This document shows, in pieces, positions 1-8,401 of a stretch of 64,000 nt of DNA. The translations under genes and the position numbers were made by a program. Each line of letters begins with the position of its first letter. Position 1 is the first letter of the stretch. The stretch is from an uncultured Polaribacter sp. GTDB taxonomy: Bacteria; Bacteroidota; Bacteroidia; Flavobacteriales; Flavobacteriaceae. The notes under the pieces were generated by a model, which ran no database searches, was not told where the DNA came from, and saw only the letters and a list, made by a program, of their open reading frames with translations. The stretch lies in NCBI GenBank assembly GCA_913020555.1, contig CAJWAC010000001.1:110347-174346 (forward strand), given 5' to 3'.

Positions 1-789
1 TTTACTTTTTATTTTTTAGAACAAGTATTGACGGAAGTAAGTAAATCAAATCAATCAATGGCTGCGCCAGAACTTAAAGAGGTCTTTAACCTAACATTAT
101 TAGTCAACTATATATATTGGCTTGTTATTACTTTTCTTACTATTTTATTTTTATTAATTAGAGATAAATTTGGCCCTATTACATTTGTCAATTTTTTAAA
201 AGGTAAATATCTCAGGCCAAAACGAGAAGAGCGCATTTTTATGTTTATGGATTTAAAATCATCTACTACAATCGCTGAACAACTTGGGGAAGAACGATAT
301 TTTAATTTTTTAAATGATACATTTAGTATAGCAACCCCAGCAATATTAGCTACTAAAGGAGAAATTTATCAATATGTTGGAGATGAAATAGTTATTAGCT
401 GGATAACAAAAAACGGACTCAAAAGAGCTAATTGTATTAGCTGTTATTACAAAATGATAACATTATTAAATGACAAATTTGATTTTTTTGATAAAAAATA
501 TGGCATACAACCTCAGTTTAAAGCTGGACTGCATTTTGGTAACGTAATTACTGGAGAAATGGGAATCGTAAAAAGGGAAATTGTTTATTCAGGAGATGTT
601 TTAAATACAGCGTCTAGAATTCAATCACTTTGTAATGAAATGAATACAGAAATATTAATTTCTAATGATTTAATTAAGCTAATTAATCTAAGTTTTTTAA
701 ATAAAAAAATCAAATATATAGGTAACACTAATCTTAGAGGGAAACAAGAAAAAGTGGAGTTAGTAACCCTTGTAAATATTAGTACTTAA
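1..789 (+). CDS. Class III adenylate/guanylate cyclase domain protein, 5' end cut by window
   Basis: The reading frame is open to base 1, so the gene probably begins outside the window; an internal TTG at 28 is the first candidate start inside it. A hydrophobic stretch (about residues 25-47 from that TTG) is followed by a class III nucleotide cyclase domain. Visible motifs are FMDLKSST (first metal Asp), YVGDEIV (second metal Asp) and LNTASRIQ, which carries the Asn and Arg of the transition-state site. In this family the domain makes cAMP or cGMP at the inner membrane; flavobacterial members usually carry several N-terminal membrane helices, mostly missing here. Substrate choice cannot be told from the sequence. 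Confidence 0.85.
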   Translation, partial: FTFYFLEQVLTEVSKSNQSMAAPELKEVFNLTLLVNYIYWLVITFLTILFLLIRDKFGPITFVNFLKGKYLRPKREERIFMFMDLKSSTTIAEQLGEERYFNFLNDTFSIATPAILATKGEIYQYVGDEIVISWITKNGLKRANCISCYYKMITLLNDKFDFFDKKYGIQPQFKAGLHFGNVITGEMGIVKREIVYSGDVLNTASRIQSLCNEMNTEILISNDLIKLINLSFLNKKIKYIGNTNLRGKQEKVELVTLVNIST

Positions 790-883
790 TTATAAGTTTA
801 ATCAATAGAATGGCAGAAACATAAAGAAAACAATCAAGATTGTTATAATTAAATTATAAAAGCACTACAGCTGTAAAATAAAA

Positions 884-1456
884 TTAATTAAAATTGTTCA
901 TTTCTTTTACACTACCAACTTTTAAATCATCTAATAAAATATTTCCAATTCTAATACGAATTAATCGCAAGGTTGGAAAACCTACGGCTGCTGTCATTTT
1001 GCGAACTTGTCTAAATTTACCCTCTGTTATAGTCATAGAAATCCAACTTGTTGGGCCATGCCTATCATCACGAATTTTCTGGCTTCTTAATGGAAATTTA
1101 GGATCATTAATTATACTAGCTTTTCCAGGTTTTGTAGCATATTTTTTACCTTCAAAACCAATTTCTACGCCATTTTTTAGATTAAATATAGCTTCTTGTG
1201 TAATGATTCCATCAACTTGTACATAATATTCTTTTTCTACTTTATTACTTCTAATTTCTGCAGAAATTTTACCATCTGTGGTTAATAAAAGTAAACCTTC
1301 AGAAGCATAATCTAATCTTCCAATTGCCATTGTATCTTTTGGAAAATTATACAGCTCTCCTAATAGTTTTTTCTTTCTTTTGGTTTGATTATTTATAAAT
1401 TGTGATAAGTAACCCCAAGGTTTATGAAGAATAAAATGTCTGTGTTTTTCAACCAA
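884..1456 (-). CDS. rluE: Pseudouridine synthase, RluE-like (RsuA/RluB/E/F family)
   Basis: A 190-residue protein that probably isomerises a uridine to pseudouridine in 23S rRNA. The catalytic motif is AIGRLDYASEGLLLLT near residue 45, whose Asp is the nucleophile in this family. A second family block, EGKFRQVRKM, lies near residue 145. There is no N-terminal S4 domain, and the short length fits RluE (E. coli position 2457) rather than RluB or RsuA. The gene starts one base after the end of the upstream aldose epimerase gene on the same strand, so the two are probably co-transcribed. The exact target base is inferred from family resemblance only. Confidence 0.85.
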   Translation of the reverse strand: MVEKHRHFILHKPWGYLSQFINNQTKRKKKLLGELYNFPKDTMAIGRLDYASEGLLLLTTDGKISAEIRSNKVEKEYYVQVDGIITQEAIFNLKNGVEIGFEGKKYATKPGKASIINDPKFPLRSQKIRDDRHGPTSWISMTITEGKFRQVRKMTAAVGFPTLRLIRIRIGNILLDDLKVGSVKEMNNFN

Positions 1457-1457
1457 A

Positions 1458-2249
1458 TTAAAGAACCTTTAATTGTATAGAAAATGTGTTTTTCCCTTTG
1501 GATAAACTCATGTTTTTTTCAGAGAATTTTTGATTTGTGTAAGATGTATATTGTGTAATTGGCTCAATACACAACATATTGTCAACCTCTGTCCATAACA
1601 TAAAATTATTGAAGTTTTTAGTAGTGATTTCTAAATCATTTCTATCAATATTTTTTAAAATAATTTTATCTGTATTTAAAACAGGAAAAGCATTATGACC
1701 TACCTTATAAACATCATCTAAAGTTATGGTTTTGTTATTTGCAGTTAAAGTTTCATTACCAGTGTTAGAAAGCATAAAAGCGGGATGATATCCTAACATA
1801 AAAGGCATTCCTATTTCAGAATGAATGATAAATTCAACAGTTAAAATATTGTTTTTTAACTCATAATTTTTTTCAAAAGTAAAATCGTAAGGCCAATTCA
1901 AGAATTCTTCTGAAGATTTCTTTGGGAATTTAGTATTTTTAACCAAACTATTTTTATTGTAATTTTTGATGAATTTTAGGGTGTTGTCATCAGAACTAGC
2001 AAGTTCATAATCTAATTCACGCAATAATCCATGTTGATCTTGAATAGCTTCTCCGTTTTTGGTTTGCATTCTAAAATTATTTTTATCTAAAGGTCCAATT
2101 ACAGGAAACATTTCATCATCTGATTTTCGCCAACCTTTATTTCCTTTTTGATGTATGTATTCTTTATCATCAAACTGAAATGAGATGAGTTCACCTTTAT
2201 CAATATTTACTTTACTTTTTGAATTTTTTAGAAAAAAATTAGTATTCAT
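1458..2249 (-). CDS. Aldose 1-epimerase family protein
   Basis: A 263-residue mutarotase-fold protein. The block MLGYHPAF near residue 150 is the conserved GYHPAF motif of the LacX/YeaD-like branch of aldose 1-epimerases, and the N-terminal half has the expected beta-rich pattern with no signal peptide. Family members interconvert alpha and beta anomers of hexoses or hexose phosphates in the cytoplasm. It is the first gene of a two-gene unit with the RluE-like gene. A TAnnTTTG box lies 17 bases upstream of the start. Sugar specificity cannot be read from the sequence. Confidence 0.85.
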   Translation of the reverse strand: MNTNFFLKNSKSKVNIDKGELISFQFDDKEYIHQKGNKGWRKSDDEMFPVIGPLDKNNFRMQTKNGEAIQDQHGLLRELDYELASSDDNTLKFIKNYNKNSLVKNTKFPKKSSEEFLNWPYDFTFEKNYELKNNILTVEFIIHSEIGMPFMLGYHPAFMLSNTGNETLTANNKTITLDDVYKVGHNAFPVLNTDKIILKNIDRNDLEITTKNFNNFMLWTEVDNMLCIEPITQYTSYTNQKFSEKNMSLSKGKNTFSIQLKVL

Positions 2250-2265
2250 AGATATATTTTTATCA

Positions 2266-2273
2266 CAAAAATA
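2266..2273 (-). promoter_or_regulatory. Bacteroidota -7 box for the epimerase-rluE unit
   Basis: TATTTTTG on the minus strand matches the Bacteroidota primary-sigma -7 consensus TAnnTTTG. It lies 17 bases upstream of the epimerase start codon. No clear -33 TTTG was seen at the usual distance. Confidence 0.45.
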
Positions 2274-2363
2274 CTATAAAAATGAAACTAAAATAGTACG
2301 AAATTATTCTTTGTTTTTTGTAACTTGTGCAACCATTTAAAACAAGATATTTAGAAGAGATTT

Positions 2364-3371
2364 ATGGCAGTAGACAAAGAAAAAGCAGCGAAATTAAAAG
2401 CATTACAACTTACTTTAGATAAGTTAGATAAAACTTATGGAAAAGGTGCTGTAATGAAGTTAGGGGATGTAGTTAAAGAAGATGTAGATGCAATTTCATC
2501 AGGTTCTTTAGGCTTAGATTTAGCTTTAGGTGTTGGTGGTTACCCAAGAGGTAGAGTAATAGAAATATATGGTCCAGAATCTTCTGGTAAAACAACATTA
2601 ACTATTCATGCCATTGCAGAAGCACAAAAAGCAGGAGGAATTGCTGCTTTTATTGATGCAGAACACGCTTTTGATAAGTTTTATGCAGAGAACTTAGGTG
2701 TAGATGTTGATAATTTAATAATATCTCAACCAGATCACGGAGAGCAAGCTTTAGAAATTGCTGATAATTTAATTAGATCTGGAGCAATAGATATTGTAGT
2801 TATTGATTCTGTTGCAGCTTTAACGCCAAAGTCTGAGATAGAAGGTGAAATGGGAGATTCAAAAATGGGGCTTCATGCACGTTTAATGAGTCAAGCGCTT
2901 CGTAAATTAACAGGTACTATTTCTAAAACGAATTGTACAGTTATTTTTATCAACCAATTAAGAGAAAAAATTGGTGTAATGTTTGGAAACCCCGAAACTA
3001 CAACTGGTGGTAATGCTTTAAAATTCTACGCGTCTGTGCGTTTAGATATTAGAAGAAGAACACAAATTAAAGACGGAGACCGAGTTATTGGAAACAGTAC
3101 TAAAGTTAAAGTTGTTAAAAATAAAGTAGCTCCACCATTTCAGATTGCTGAATTTGATATTATGTATGGACAAGGAATATCTAAAGTAGGAGAAGTCTTA
3201 GATATTGGTGTTGAGTTAGGAATTATTAAGAAAAGTGGTTCTTGGTTTAGTTATGGAGAAACTAAGCTAGGGCAGGGAAGAGACACTGTAAAAGGCCTGA
3301 TTAAAGATAATCCAGAATTAATGGATGAGATAGAAGGAAAAATAAAAGATGCTATTGAAAATCAAGATTAA
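2364..3371 (+). CDS. recA: RecA recombinase
   Basis: A 335-residue RecA, the ATP-dependent strand-exchange protein and SOS co-protease. The Walker A motif GPESSGKT is at residues 70-77. The [11 protein letters not shown] and [21 protein letters not shown] blocks (Walker B and loop L2) are intact. Length and start are normal for bacterial RecA. It stands alone, with a strong stem-loop directly after the stop. recX, its usual modulator, is in this window but about 31 kb away. Confidence 0.98.
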   Translation: MAVDKEKAAKLKALQLTLDKLDKTYGKGAVMKLGDVVKEDVDAISSGSLGLDLALGVGGYPRGRVIEIYGPESSGKTTLTIHAIAEAQKAGGIAAFIDAEHAFDKFYAENLGVDVDNLIISQPDHGEQALEIADNLIRSGAIDIVVIDSVAALTPKSEIEGEMGDSKMGLHARLMSQALRKLTGTISKTNCTVIFINQLREKIGVMFGNPETTTGGNALKFYASVRLDIRRRTQIKDGDRVIGNSTKVKVVKNKVAPPFQIAEFDIMYGQGISKVGEVLDIGVELGIIKKSGSWFSYGETKLGQGRDTVKGLIKDNPELMDEIEGKIKDAIENQD

Positions 3372-3395
3372 GTATTAAAAGTTCTAATTGTTTTT

Positions 3396-3434
3396 AAAAC
3401 TGCTATAGAAGTAATTAATCTATAGCAGTTTTTT
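3396..3434 (+). terminator. Rho-independent terminator after recA
   Basis: A perfect 13-bp stem, AAAACTGCTATAG at 3396-3408 paired with 3420-3432, has an 11-base loop and ends in a run of T. It starts 25 bases after the recA stop and ends 10 bases before the next start codon. Confidence 0.85.
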
Positions 3435-3444
3435 ATGAATTATA

Positions 3445-3981
3445 ATGATAAGAGTATCAGAAAACATAATATTAAAACCAATTTTAAATTCAGACACTAA
3501 AACTTTGTTTCAGTTGATGAAAGAAATATATCCTTTAGCTTACAGTCATTTTTGGGAAGATAAAGGAGCATGGTATCTCAATAGTCAATATTCAGAAAAA
3601 AATATTTTAAAAGAATTATCTCAAAAAAATACAGACTACTATTTTGTAATATATAAAAACGAGATAATAGGAAATTTTAGGATAATTTGGGATGCAAAAT
3701 TAGATGGTTTATCAATTAAGCGACAAGTAAAATTACACAGACTTTATTTACATCAAAAAATACATGGAAAAGGAATTGGCAAACAATTAGTTTCTTGGTT
3801 AGAAGAAAAATCTAAACACAAAAATTATAAAGCCATTTGGTTGGATACCATGGATACAAAACTTCAAGCATTTGAATTTTATAAAAATTTAGGATACCAA
3901 TATCAATCACATGTATTCTTAAATTTCGAATTAATGCATGATGAAGTGAGAAAAATGAGTCAGGTTTATAAAAAACTTTAA
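3445..3981 (+). CDS. GNAT family N-acetyltransferase
   Basis: A 178-residue GCN5-related acetyltransferase. The acetyl-CoA loop is visible around residues 96-116: LHRLYLHQKIHGKGIG, matching the R/Q-x-x-G-x-G/A pattern, followed by a C-terminal segment ending in FYKNLGY. Substrate is not predictable. It lies just after the recA terminator and converges with the PspC gene, its stop overlapping that gene's stop by four bases. Confidence 0.85.
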   Translation: MIRVSENIILKPILNSDTKTLFQLMKEIYPLAYSHFWEDKGAWYLNSQYSEKNILKELSQKNTDYYFVIYKNEIIGNFRIIWDAKLDGLSIKRQVKLHRLYLHQKIHGKGIGKQLVSWLEEKSKHKNYKAIWLDTMDTKLQAFEFYKNLGYQYQSHVFLNFELMHDEVRKMSQVYKKL

Positions 3982-4127
3982 TTAGATAATACTTTTACCA
4001 ACCAAAGAATCAAATATGCGCCAATACCAAAACCTGCAAATATTGCTAACAAAACAAAGAAAATTCTAATCTCTTTAACGGTAAAATTTACGCGAGTACT
4101 TAGCCACTCACAAACTCCTAAAATCAT
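3978..4127 (-). CDS. Small PspC-domain membrane protein, 49 aa
   Basis: A 49-residue protein, easily missed because of its size. It reads MILGVCEWLSTRV at the start and continues through one hydrophobic helix (about residues 23-47, ending in YLILWLVKVL). The GVCxWL start, a short helix and the ILWLV end are the layout of a minimal PspC domain, a small inner-membrane module linked to envelope stress in other bacteria. The start is 14 bases downstream of the dut stop on the same strand, so it is probably co-transcribed with dut. Its stop overlaps the convergent acetyltransferase stop by four bases. Confidence 0.75.
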   Translation of the reverse strand: MILGVCEWLSTRVNFTVKEIRIFFVLLAIFAGFGIGAYLILWLVKVLSN

Positions 4128-4141
4128 AAGTCTATTTTTAA

Positions 4142-4573
4142 TTATATACCAGTGCTTCCAAAACCACCCGAGCCACGTTCGGTTTCAGTTAAGACGCTTA
4201 CCTCTTTCCAATTTACACGTTCATGTTTTGCAATTACTAATTGTGCAATTCGTTCACCATCGTTTATTATAAAATCCTCATTTGATAGATTAACCAAAAT
4301 TACACCAATTTCACCACGATAATCCGCATCCACAGTTCCAGGGCTGTTTAAAACTGTAATTCCTTTTTTAGCAGCTAAACCACTTCTTGGTCTTACTTGA
4401 GCCTCAAAACCAGTAGACAAAGCTATAAATAAACCTGTTTTTACAATAGCTCGTTGTAAAGGTTTTAGTGTAATTGCAGATTCAATATTTGCTTTCAAAT
4501 CCATTCCTGCAGCTCCTTCCGTTTCATAATTAGGAGTTGCGTGTTTGGATTTATTTATGATTTGTACTTCCAT
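4142..4573 (-). CDS. dut: dUTP diphosphatase
   Basis: A 143-residue trimeric dUTPase that hydrolyses dUTP to dUMP and diphosphate, keeping uracil out of DNA and supplying dUMP for thymidylate synthesis. Family motifs are intact: [26 protein letters not shown] (catalytic Asp), ERIAQLVI and the C-terminal [10 protein letters not shown] lid. I chose ATG at 4573 ([10 protein letters not shown]) because it gives the usual length; the frame extends 13 codons further upstream but that would place the start beyond the likely -7 box. Confidence 0.96.
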   Translation of the reverse strand: MEVQIINKSKHATPNYETEGAAGMDLKANIESAITLKPLQRAIVKTGLFIALSTGFEAQVRPRSGLAAKKGITVLNSPGTVDADYRGEIGVILVNLSNEDFIINDGERIAQLVIAKHERVNWKEVSVLTETERGSGGFGSTGI

Positions 4574-4591
4574 TCTTAAATTGATATGAAA

Positions 4592-4599
4592 CAAATATA
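4592..4599 (-). promoter_or_regulatory. -7 box for dut-pspC
   Basis: TATATTTG on the minus strand matches TAnnTTTG exactly and lies 18 bases upstream of the chosen dut ATG, which supports that start over the longer frame. Confidence 0.5.
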
Positions 4600-4639
4600 A
4601 TAAATCAAACAAGTTTTCATCAAAAGATAATAGTTTTCT

Positions 4640-4647
4640 TACTTTTG
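4640..4647 (+). promoter_or_regulatory. -7 box for gpsA
   Basis: TACTTTTG matches TAnnTTTG and lies 18 bases before the chosen gpsA ATG at 4666. It is in a short region divergent from dut. Confidence 0.45.
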
Positions 4648-4665
4648 AAGCTTAATCATTTAAAA

Positions 4666-5661
4666 ATGGATCACCATCAAAAAATTGCTGTTTTAGGAGG
4701 AGGAAGTTGGGCAACTGCTATTGTAAAAATGTTAACGGAGAACTTAGAAACAATAGGTTGGTATATGCGAAACAACCAAGCGATACATCACATTATTGAA
4801 AACAACCATAACCCTAGATATTTAAGTTCTGCTGAATTAGATTCTAAAAAATTTGATTTATCTGATGATATAAATATAATAGTTGCAAAATATGACATTC
4901 TAATTTTTGCAATTCCTTCTGCTTTTTTAACAGCAGAGTTGGCAAAGTTAAATATTTCTTTAAAGGGAAAAACTATATTCTCGGCTATTAAAGGAATTGT
5001 ACCTGAAACAGGTTTAATTATTGGAGAACATTTTAATGAAAAATATAATACTTCTTTTGAAAATATTGGAGTAATTACAGGGCCTTGTCATGCAGAAGAA
5101 GTTGCAATGGAGCGTTTATCTTACTTAACAATTGCTTGTATTGATGAGAAAAAGGCCAATAAAATGGCACAATCTTTAAAAAGTAGATATATTAAAGTAA
5201 AAATTTCTGACGATATTATAGGTACAGAATACGCAGCTATGTTAAAAAATATTTATGCTGTTGCTGCAGGAATTGCGCATGGTTTGGGTTATGGAGATAA
5301 TTTTCAATCGGTACTGATGAGTAACGCTATTCGTGAAATGAAGCGCTTTATAAAGAAAGTACATAAAATGAAACGAAATATAAATAATTCAGCTTATTTA
5401 GGAGATTTGTTAGTTACAGGCTATTCTGCTTTCAGCAGAAATAGAATGTTTGGTAATATGATTGGTAAAGGTTACACAGTAAAATCTGCACAACATGAAA
5501 TGAATATGGTTGCAGAAGGATTCTATGCAACAAAAAGTGCTTACAAAATTAAAGAAAACAATAACGCAAATACACCCATTATAAATACAGTTTACGATAT
5601 TTTATATAAAGCTAAAGACCCTAAGAAAGAATTTAAAAAGCTAACAGATAGATTGGATTAA
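4666..5661 (+). CDS. gpsA: NAD(P)H-dependent glycerol-3-phosphate dehydrogenase
   Basis: A 331-residue cytoplasmic enzyme reducing dihydroxyacetone phosphate to sn-glycerol 3-phosphate for phospholipid synthesis. The Rossmann motif VLGGGSWATA is near residue 10, and ITGPCHAEEVA, the catalytic Lys region (EYAAMLKNIYAVAAGIAHG) and GDLLVT are present. I chose ATG at 4666 (MDHHQKIAVLGGG) over an upstream start seven codons earlier because it gives the usual distance to the glycine-rich loop. It is the biosynthetic counterpart of the catabolic GlpD at 8.4-10 kb. Confidence 0.95.
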   Translation: MDHHQKIAVLGGGSWATAIVKMLTENLETIGWYMRNNQAIHHIIENNHNPRYLSSAELDSKKFDLSDDINIIVAKYDILIFAIPSAFLTAELAKLNISLKGKTIFSAIKGIVPETGLIIGEHFNEKYNTSFENIGVITGPCHAEEVAMERLSYLTIACIDEKKANKMAQSLKSRYIKVKISDDIIGTEYAAMLKNIYAVAAGIAHGLGYGDNFQSVLMSNAIREMKRFIKKVHKMKRNINNSAYLGDLLVTGYSAFSRNRMFGNMIGKGYTVKSAQHEMNMVAEGFYATKSAYKIKENNNANTPIINTVYDILYKAKDPKKEFKKLTDRLD

Positions 5662-5774
5662 CTACTTTACATTTTATAAATACATTTATTAAAACGCATA
5701 ATACTTAAAAAATGGGTTTAGAAATTATAAATTGTTTATTTTTGAACAATTATTTATATTTTTAAACTTTTATA

Positions 5775-6434
5775 ATGAAAACAATACAAGAAGTTGTTGA
5801 AAGTACAATTAGAAAAACACCTTTTATAGAAGAGGCTTTAAACGAAAAACTAATTAATGTATCTTCATTAGCTAGAGTTATTTTACCAGAAGTTTCAACA
5901 GTCTTAAAGAAAGATGTTAAAGTAGGTGCTGTTATGATGGCTATTAACAGACTTTCACCAGCAAGCGAATTGCGTATTAGAAAAAATATAAAGAAACTTG
6001 CTTTAGATTTAGGTGATGTTATTGTACGCTCAGATTTGTGTGATTTTACGTTTAAAAATACGCCATCTTTATTAAGAGAAATAGCCAAGATTTTAACCAA
6101 ATCTTCAGAAAGTTCAGACTATTTCTTAACAGTTTCTCAAGGAATTTTTGAAACGAATATTGTTACAAGTAAAAATCTAAGACCTTTTGTTGAAGAAATT
6201 TTTGAGCAAGAAACATTAACAAATAGCATGTTAGATTTGGCCTCAATTACTATAAAACTGCCAAAAGAAAATTTAGAACAATCAGGTATTTACTATTTTA
6301 TTTTAAAGCAGTTAGCTTGGGCAGATATTCCTTTACAGGAGATAATTTCTACAACAAATGAAATGACAATTGTTGTTAAAGAGAATGACATAAACCAAAC
6401 TTTTGCTATTTTAATGGATATGAAATTAAGCTAA
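5775..6434 (+). CDS. ACT-domain-like protein, often named aspartate kinase in flavobacteria
   Basis: A 219-residue cytoplasmic protein without a kinase domain. The N-terminal half is a helical block (about residues 1-75) and the rest reads like two ACT-type units, with FTFKNTPSLLREIAKIL near 90-107 and ENLEQSGIYYFILKQLAWADIPLQEI near 165-190. ACT units bind amino acids and control enzymes of amino-acid metabolism. Similar proteins are commonly labelled aspartate kinase, but the catalytic amino-acid kinase fold is absent. It abuts the MFS gene. Function unknown. Confidence 0.6.
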   Translation: MKTIQEVVESTIRKTPFIEEALNEKLINVSSLARVILPEVSTVLKKDVKVGAVMMAINRLSPASELRIRKNIKKLALDLGDVIVRSDLCDFTFKNTPSLLREIAKILTKSSESSDYFLTVSQGIFETNIVTSKNLRPFVEEIFEQETLTNSMLDLASITIKLPKENLEQSGIYYFILKQLAWADIPLQEIISTTNEMTIVVKENDINQTFAILMDMKLS

Positions 6435-6437
6435 TTG

Positions 6438-7706
6438 ATGACCAAAAATGATCCTTACGCAGCACTCAAAATAAAAGAATTCAATATTTTTTTATTTGTT
6501 AGATTTCTTTTAGTTTTTGGTTGGTCTATGCAATTTATAGTAATTGAATGGCAGGTATATTCTATTACAAAGGATCCGCTTTCTCTAGGCATTATTGGAT
6601 TAATGGAAATTATTCCAGCATTTTCAATGGCACTTTTTGCAGGTCATATTGTAGATCAAAAAGAAAAAAGAAACCTGCTTGCAACCTGTACAGCAGCATT
6701 TTCACTTATCAGCTTGGGTCTCTATTTTTTAACAACAGATGTTATTATTAACAATTGGCAAACGAATTCAATTTTGTATTGTATTTATGCTTTGGTATTT
6801 TTTGGTGGTTTTTTACGTTCCTTTTTTGGACCTACAATTTTTTCTTTGGTAGCCTTATTAGTACCAAAAAAAATATATCATAATGCTGCTACTTGGAGCA
6901 CAAGTACTTGGAAAACAGCTTCTGTTTCTGGTGCGCTTTTTGGTGGTTTCTTAATCAGTTGGATAAATGTTGACAATACTTTGTTATTGGTTTTTATTTT
7001 AGTGATTTTTTCATTAATTTTTACTTTTTTGATTAAAAAGAAACCTATTTTAAATAAAAAAATAGGAGAACCTGTGTCAGAGAGTTTAAAAGCAGGAGTA
7101 AAATTTGTGTTTCAAAATAAGGCAATATTAGGAGCTTTAACACTAGATATGATAGCTGTTTTGTTTGGAGGAACCGTGGCTATTTTATCTGTTTTTGCGC
7201 AAGATATTTTAAAGGTGGGACCAGAAGGCTTTGGTTTGCTAAATGCATCTATTTCTATTGGTAGTATTGTAACAATGTTATTAACTACCTACATTCCCAT
7301 CAATAAAAATACAGGTAAGAAAATGTTGATTTCTGTGTTTATTTTTGGATTGAGTATTATAGCTTTTGGATTGTCATCAATTTTTTGGGTGAGTTTACTT
7401 GCTTTGTTTGTTAGTGGAGCTGCAGACGGAATATCCATGGTAATAAGGCAAACCATTTTACAATTAAAAACTCCAGACGATATGCGAGGAAGAGTATCCT
7501 CTGTAAATTCAATGTTTGTTGGTTCTTCTAATGAGCTTGGTGCTTTTGAAAGTGGTTTGGCAGCAAAATTAGTTGGGCCTGTTGCCGCTGTAGTTTTTGG
7601 TGGAACAATGACTATTTTAACAGTAACTTCTACAGCAATTGTTAGTCCTACAATTAGAAACTTAGATTTAACTGAAGATATTGAAGCAAACAATACTGAA
7701 AGTTAA
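6438..7706 (+). CDS. MFS transporter, EntS/exporter-like
   Basis: A 422-residue inner-membrane protein with about 12 hydrophobic helices. The loop 2-3 signature DQKEKRN follows helix 2, and the second half has DDMRGRVSSVNSMFVGSSNELGAFESG, typical of the enterobactin-exporter-like MFS group. I chose the ATG at 6438; a TTG directly before it is in frame. It starts three bases after the ACT-like gene ends, so the two are probably one transcript. Cargo unknown. Confidence 0.8.
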   Translation: MTKNDPYAALKIKEFNIFLFVRFLLVFGWSMQFIVIEWQVYSITKDPLSLGIIGLMEIIPAFSMALFAGHIVDQKEKRNLLATCTAAFSLISLGLYFLTTDVIINNWQTNSILYCIYALVFFGGFLRSFFGPTIFSLVALLVPKKIYHNAATWSTSTWKTASVSGALFGGFLISWINVDNTLLLVFILVIFSLIFTFLIKKKPILNKKIGEPVSESLKAGVKFVFQNKAILGALTLDMIAVLFGGTVAILSVFAQDILKVGPEGFGLLNASISIGSIVTMLLTTYIPINKNTGKKMLISVFIFGLSIIAFGLSSIFWVSLLALFVSGAADGISMVIRQTILQLKTPDDMRGRVSSVNSMFVGSSNELGAFESGLAAKLVGPVAAVVFGGTMTILTVTSTAIVSPTIRNLDLTEDIEANNTES

Positions 7707-7751
7707 TAAAATCCGCATATCTATAATTATAGCGCATTATAATAAACAGTA

Positions 7752-8393
7752 ATGAAGGTATTATTTCAAAGAAATACAAATATAAAACTAGTTGAAATAG
7801 TACTACTGTTTATTATTTCTCCTCTTGTTTTATATGCTTCGTTTCCCATACTTTTTAAAGTGCTTTATCTCTTATTGGGTGTAATTTATATTATTTTAAT
7901 ATCAATATTTATAGAAAAATTTTCAAGAGTAAAGATTGATAAAAATCAAAAACTAAATTTCTTAAAAACGATAAGTTTTCGTTTTTTAATTATAGCGCTC
8001 TTAACCACATTAGTTTTATACTCTCAAGATAAAGATGTGTTGTTTAATGTGATGCTGAAAAAACCGGGTTTATGGTTGAAGTTTAGCGGAATTTACATTC
8101 TGTTTTCAGTAATTCCCCAAGAATTTATTTACAGAACTTTTTTTGTAAAACGTTATCAGACGTTGATTAAAAGCAAAACACTATTTATTTTGATAAACTC
8201 TGTATTGTTCTCTTTTGCACACATTTGGTTTCAAAGTTGGATTGTACTTTTGTTTACTTTTATTGGAAGCTTATTATTTACAAATACCTATTTACAAACA
8301 AAGTCAACATTACTAATTATACTAGAACATTCTTTGTATGGAGTTTGGTTGTATACAGTTGGTTATGGAGCTTTATTTATGTTTCCTGTTTAA
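7752..8393 (+). CDS. CPBP-family intramembrane protease homologue with variant motif 1
   Basis: A 213-residue multi-pass membrane protein. Motif 1 of the CPBP (Abi/Rce1-like) family is seen as IPQEFIYR near residue 118, where the usual EExxxR is QExxxR. Motif 2 is seen as LFSFAHIWF. Motif 3 is weak (EHSLYG). In other bacteria such proteins process prenylated or bacteriocin-like peptides or have no known substrate. The change of the first Glu to Gln may alter activity. It converges with glpD, ending nine bases before it. Confidence 0.7.
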   Translation: MKVLFQRNTNIKLVEIVLLFIISPLVLYASFPILFKVLYLLLGVIYIILISIFIEKFSRVKIDKNQKLNFLKTISFRFLIIALLTTLVLYSQDKDVLFNVMLKKPGLWLKFSGIYILFSVIPQEFIYRTFFVKRYQTLIKSKTLFILINSVLFSFAHIWFQSWIVLLFTFIGSLLFTNTYLQTKSTLLIILEHSLYGVWLYTVGYGALFMFPV

Positions 8394-8401
8394 ATCTTTT
8401 A

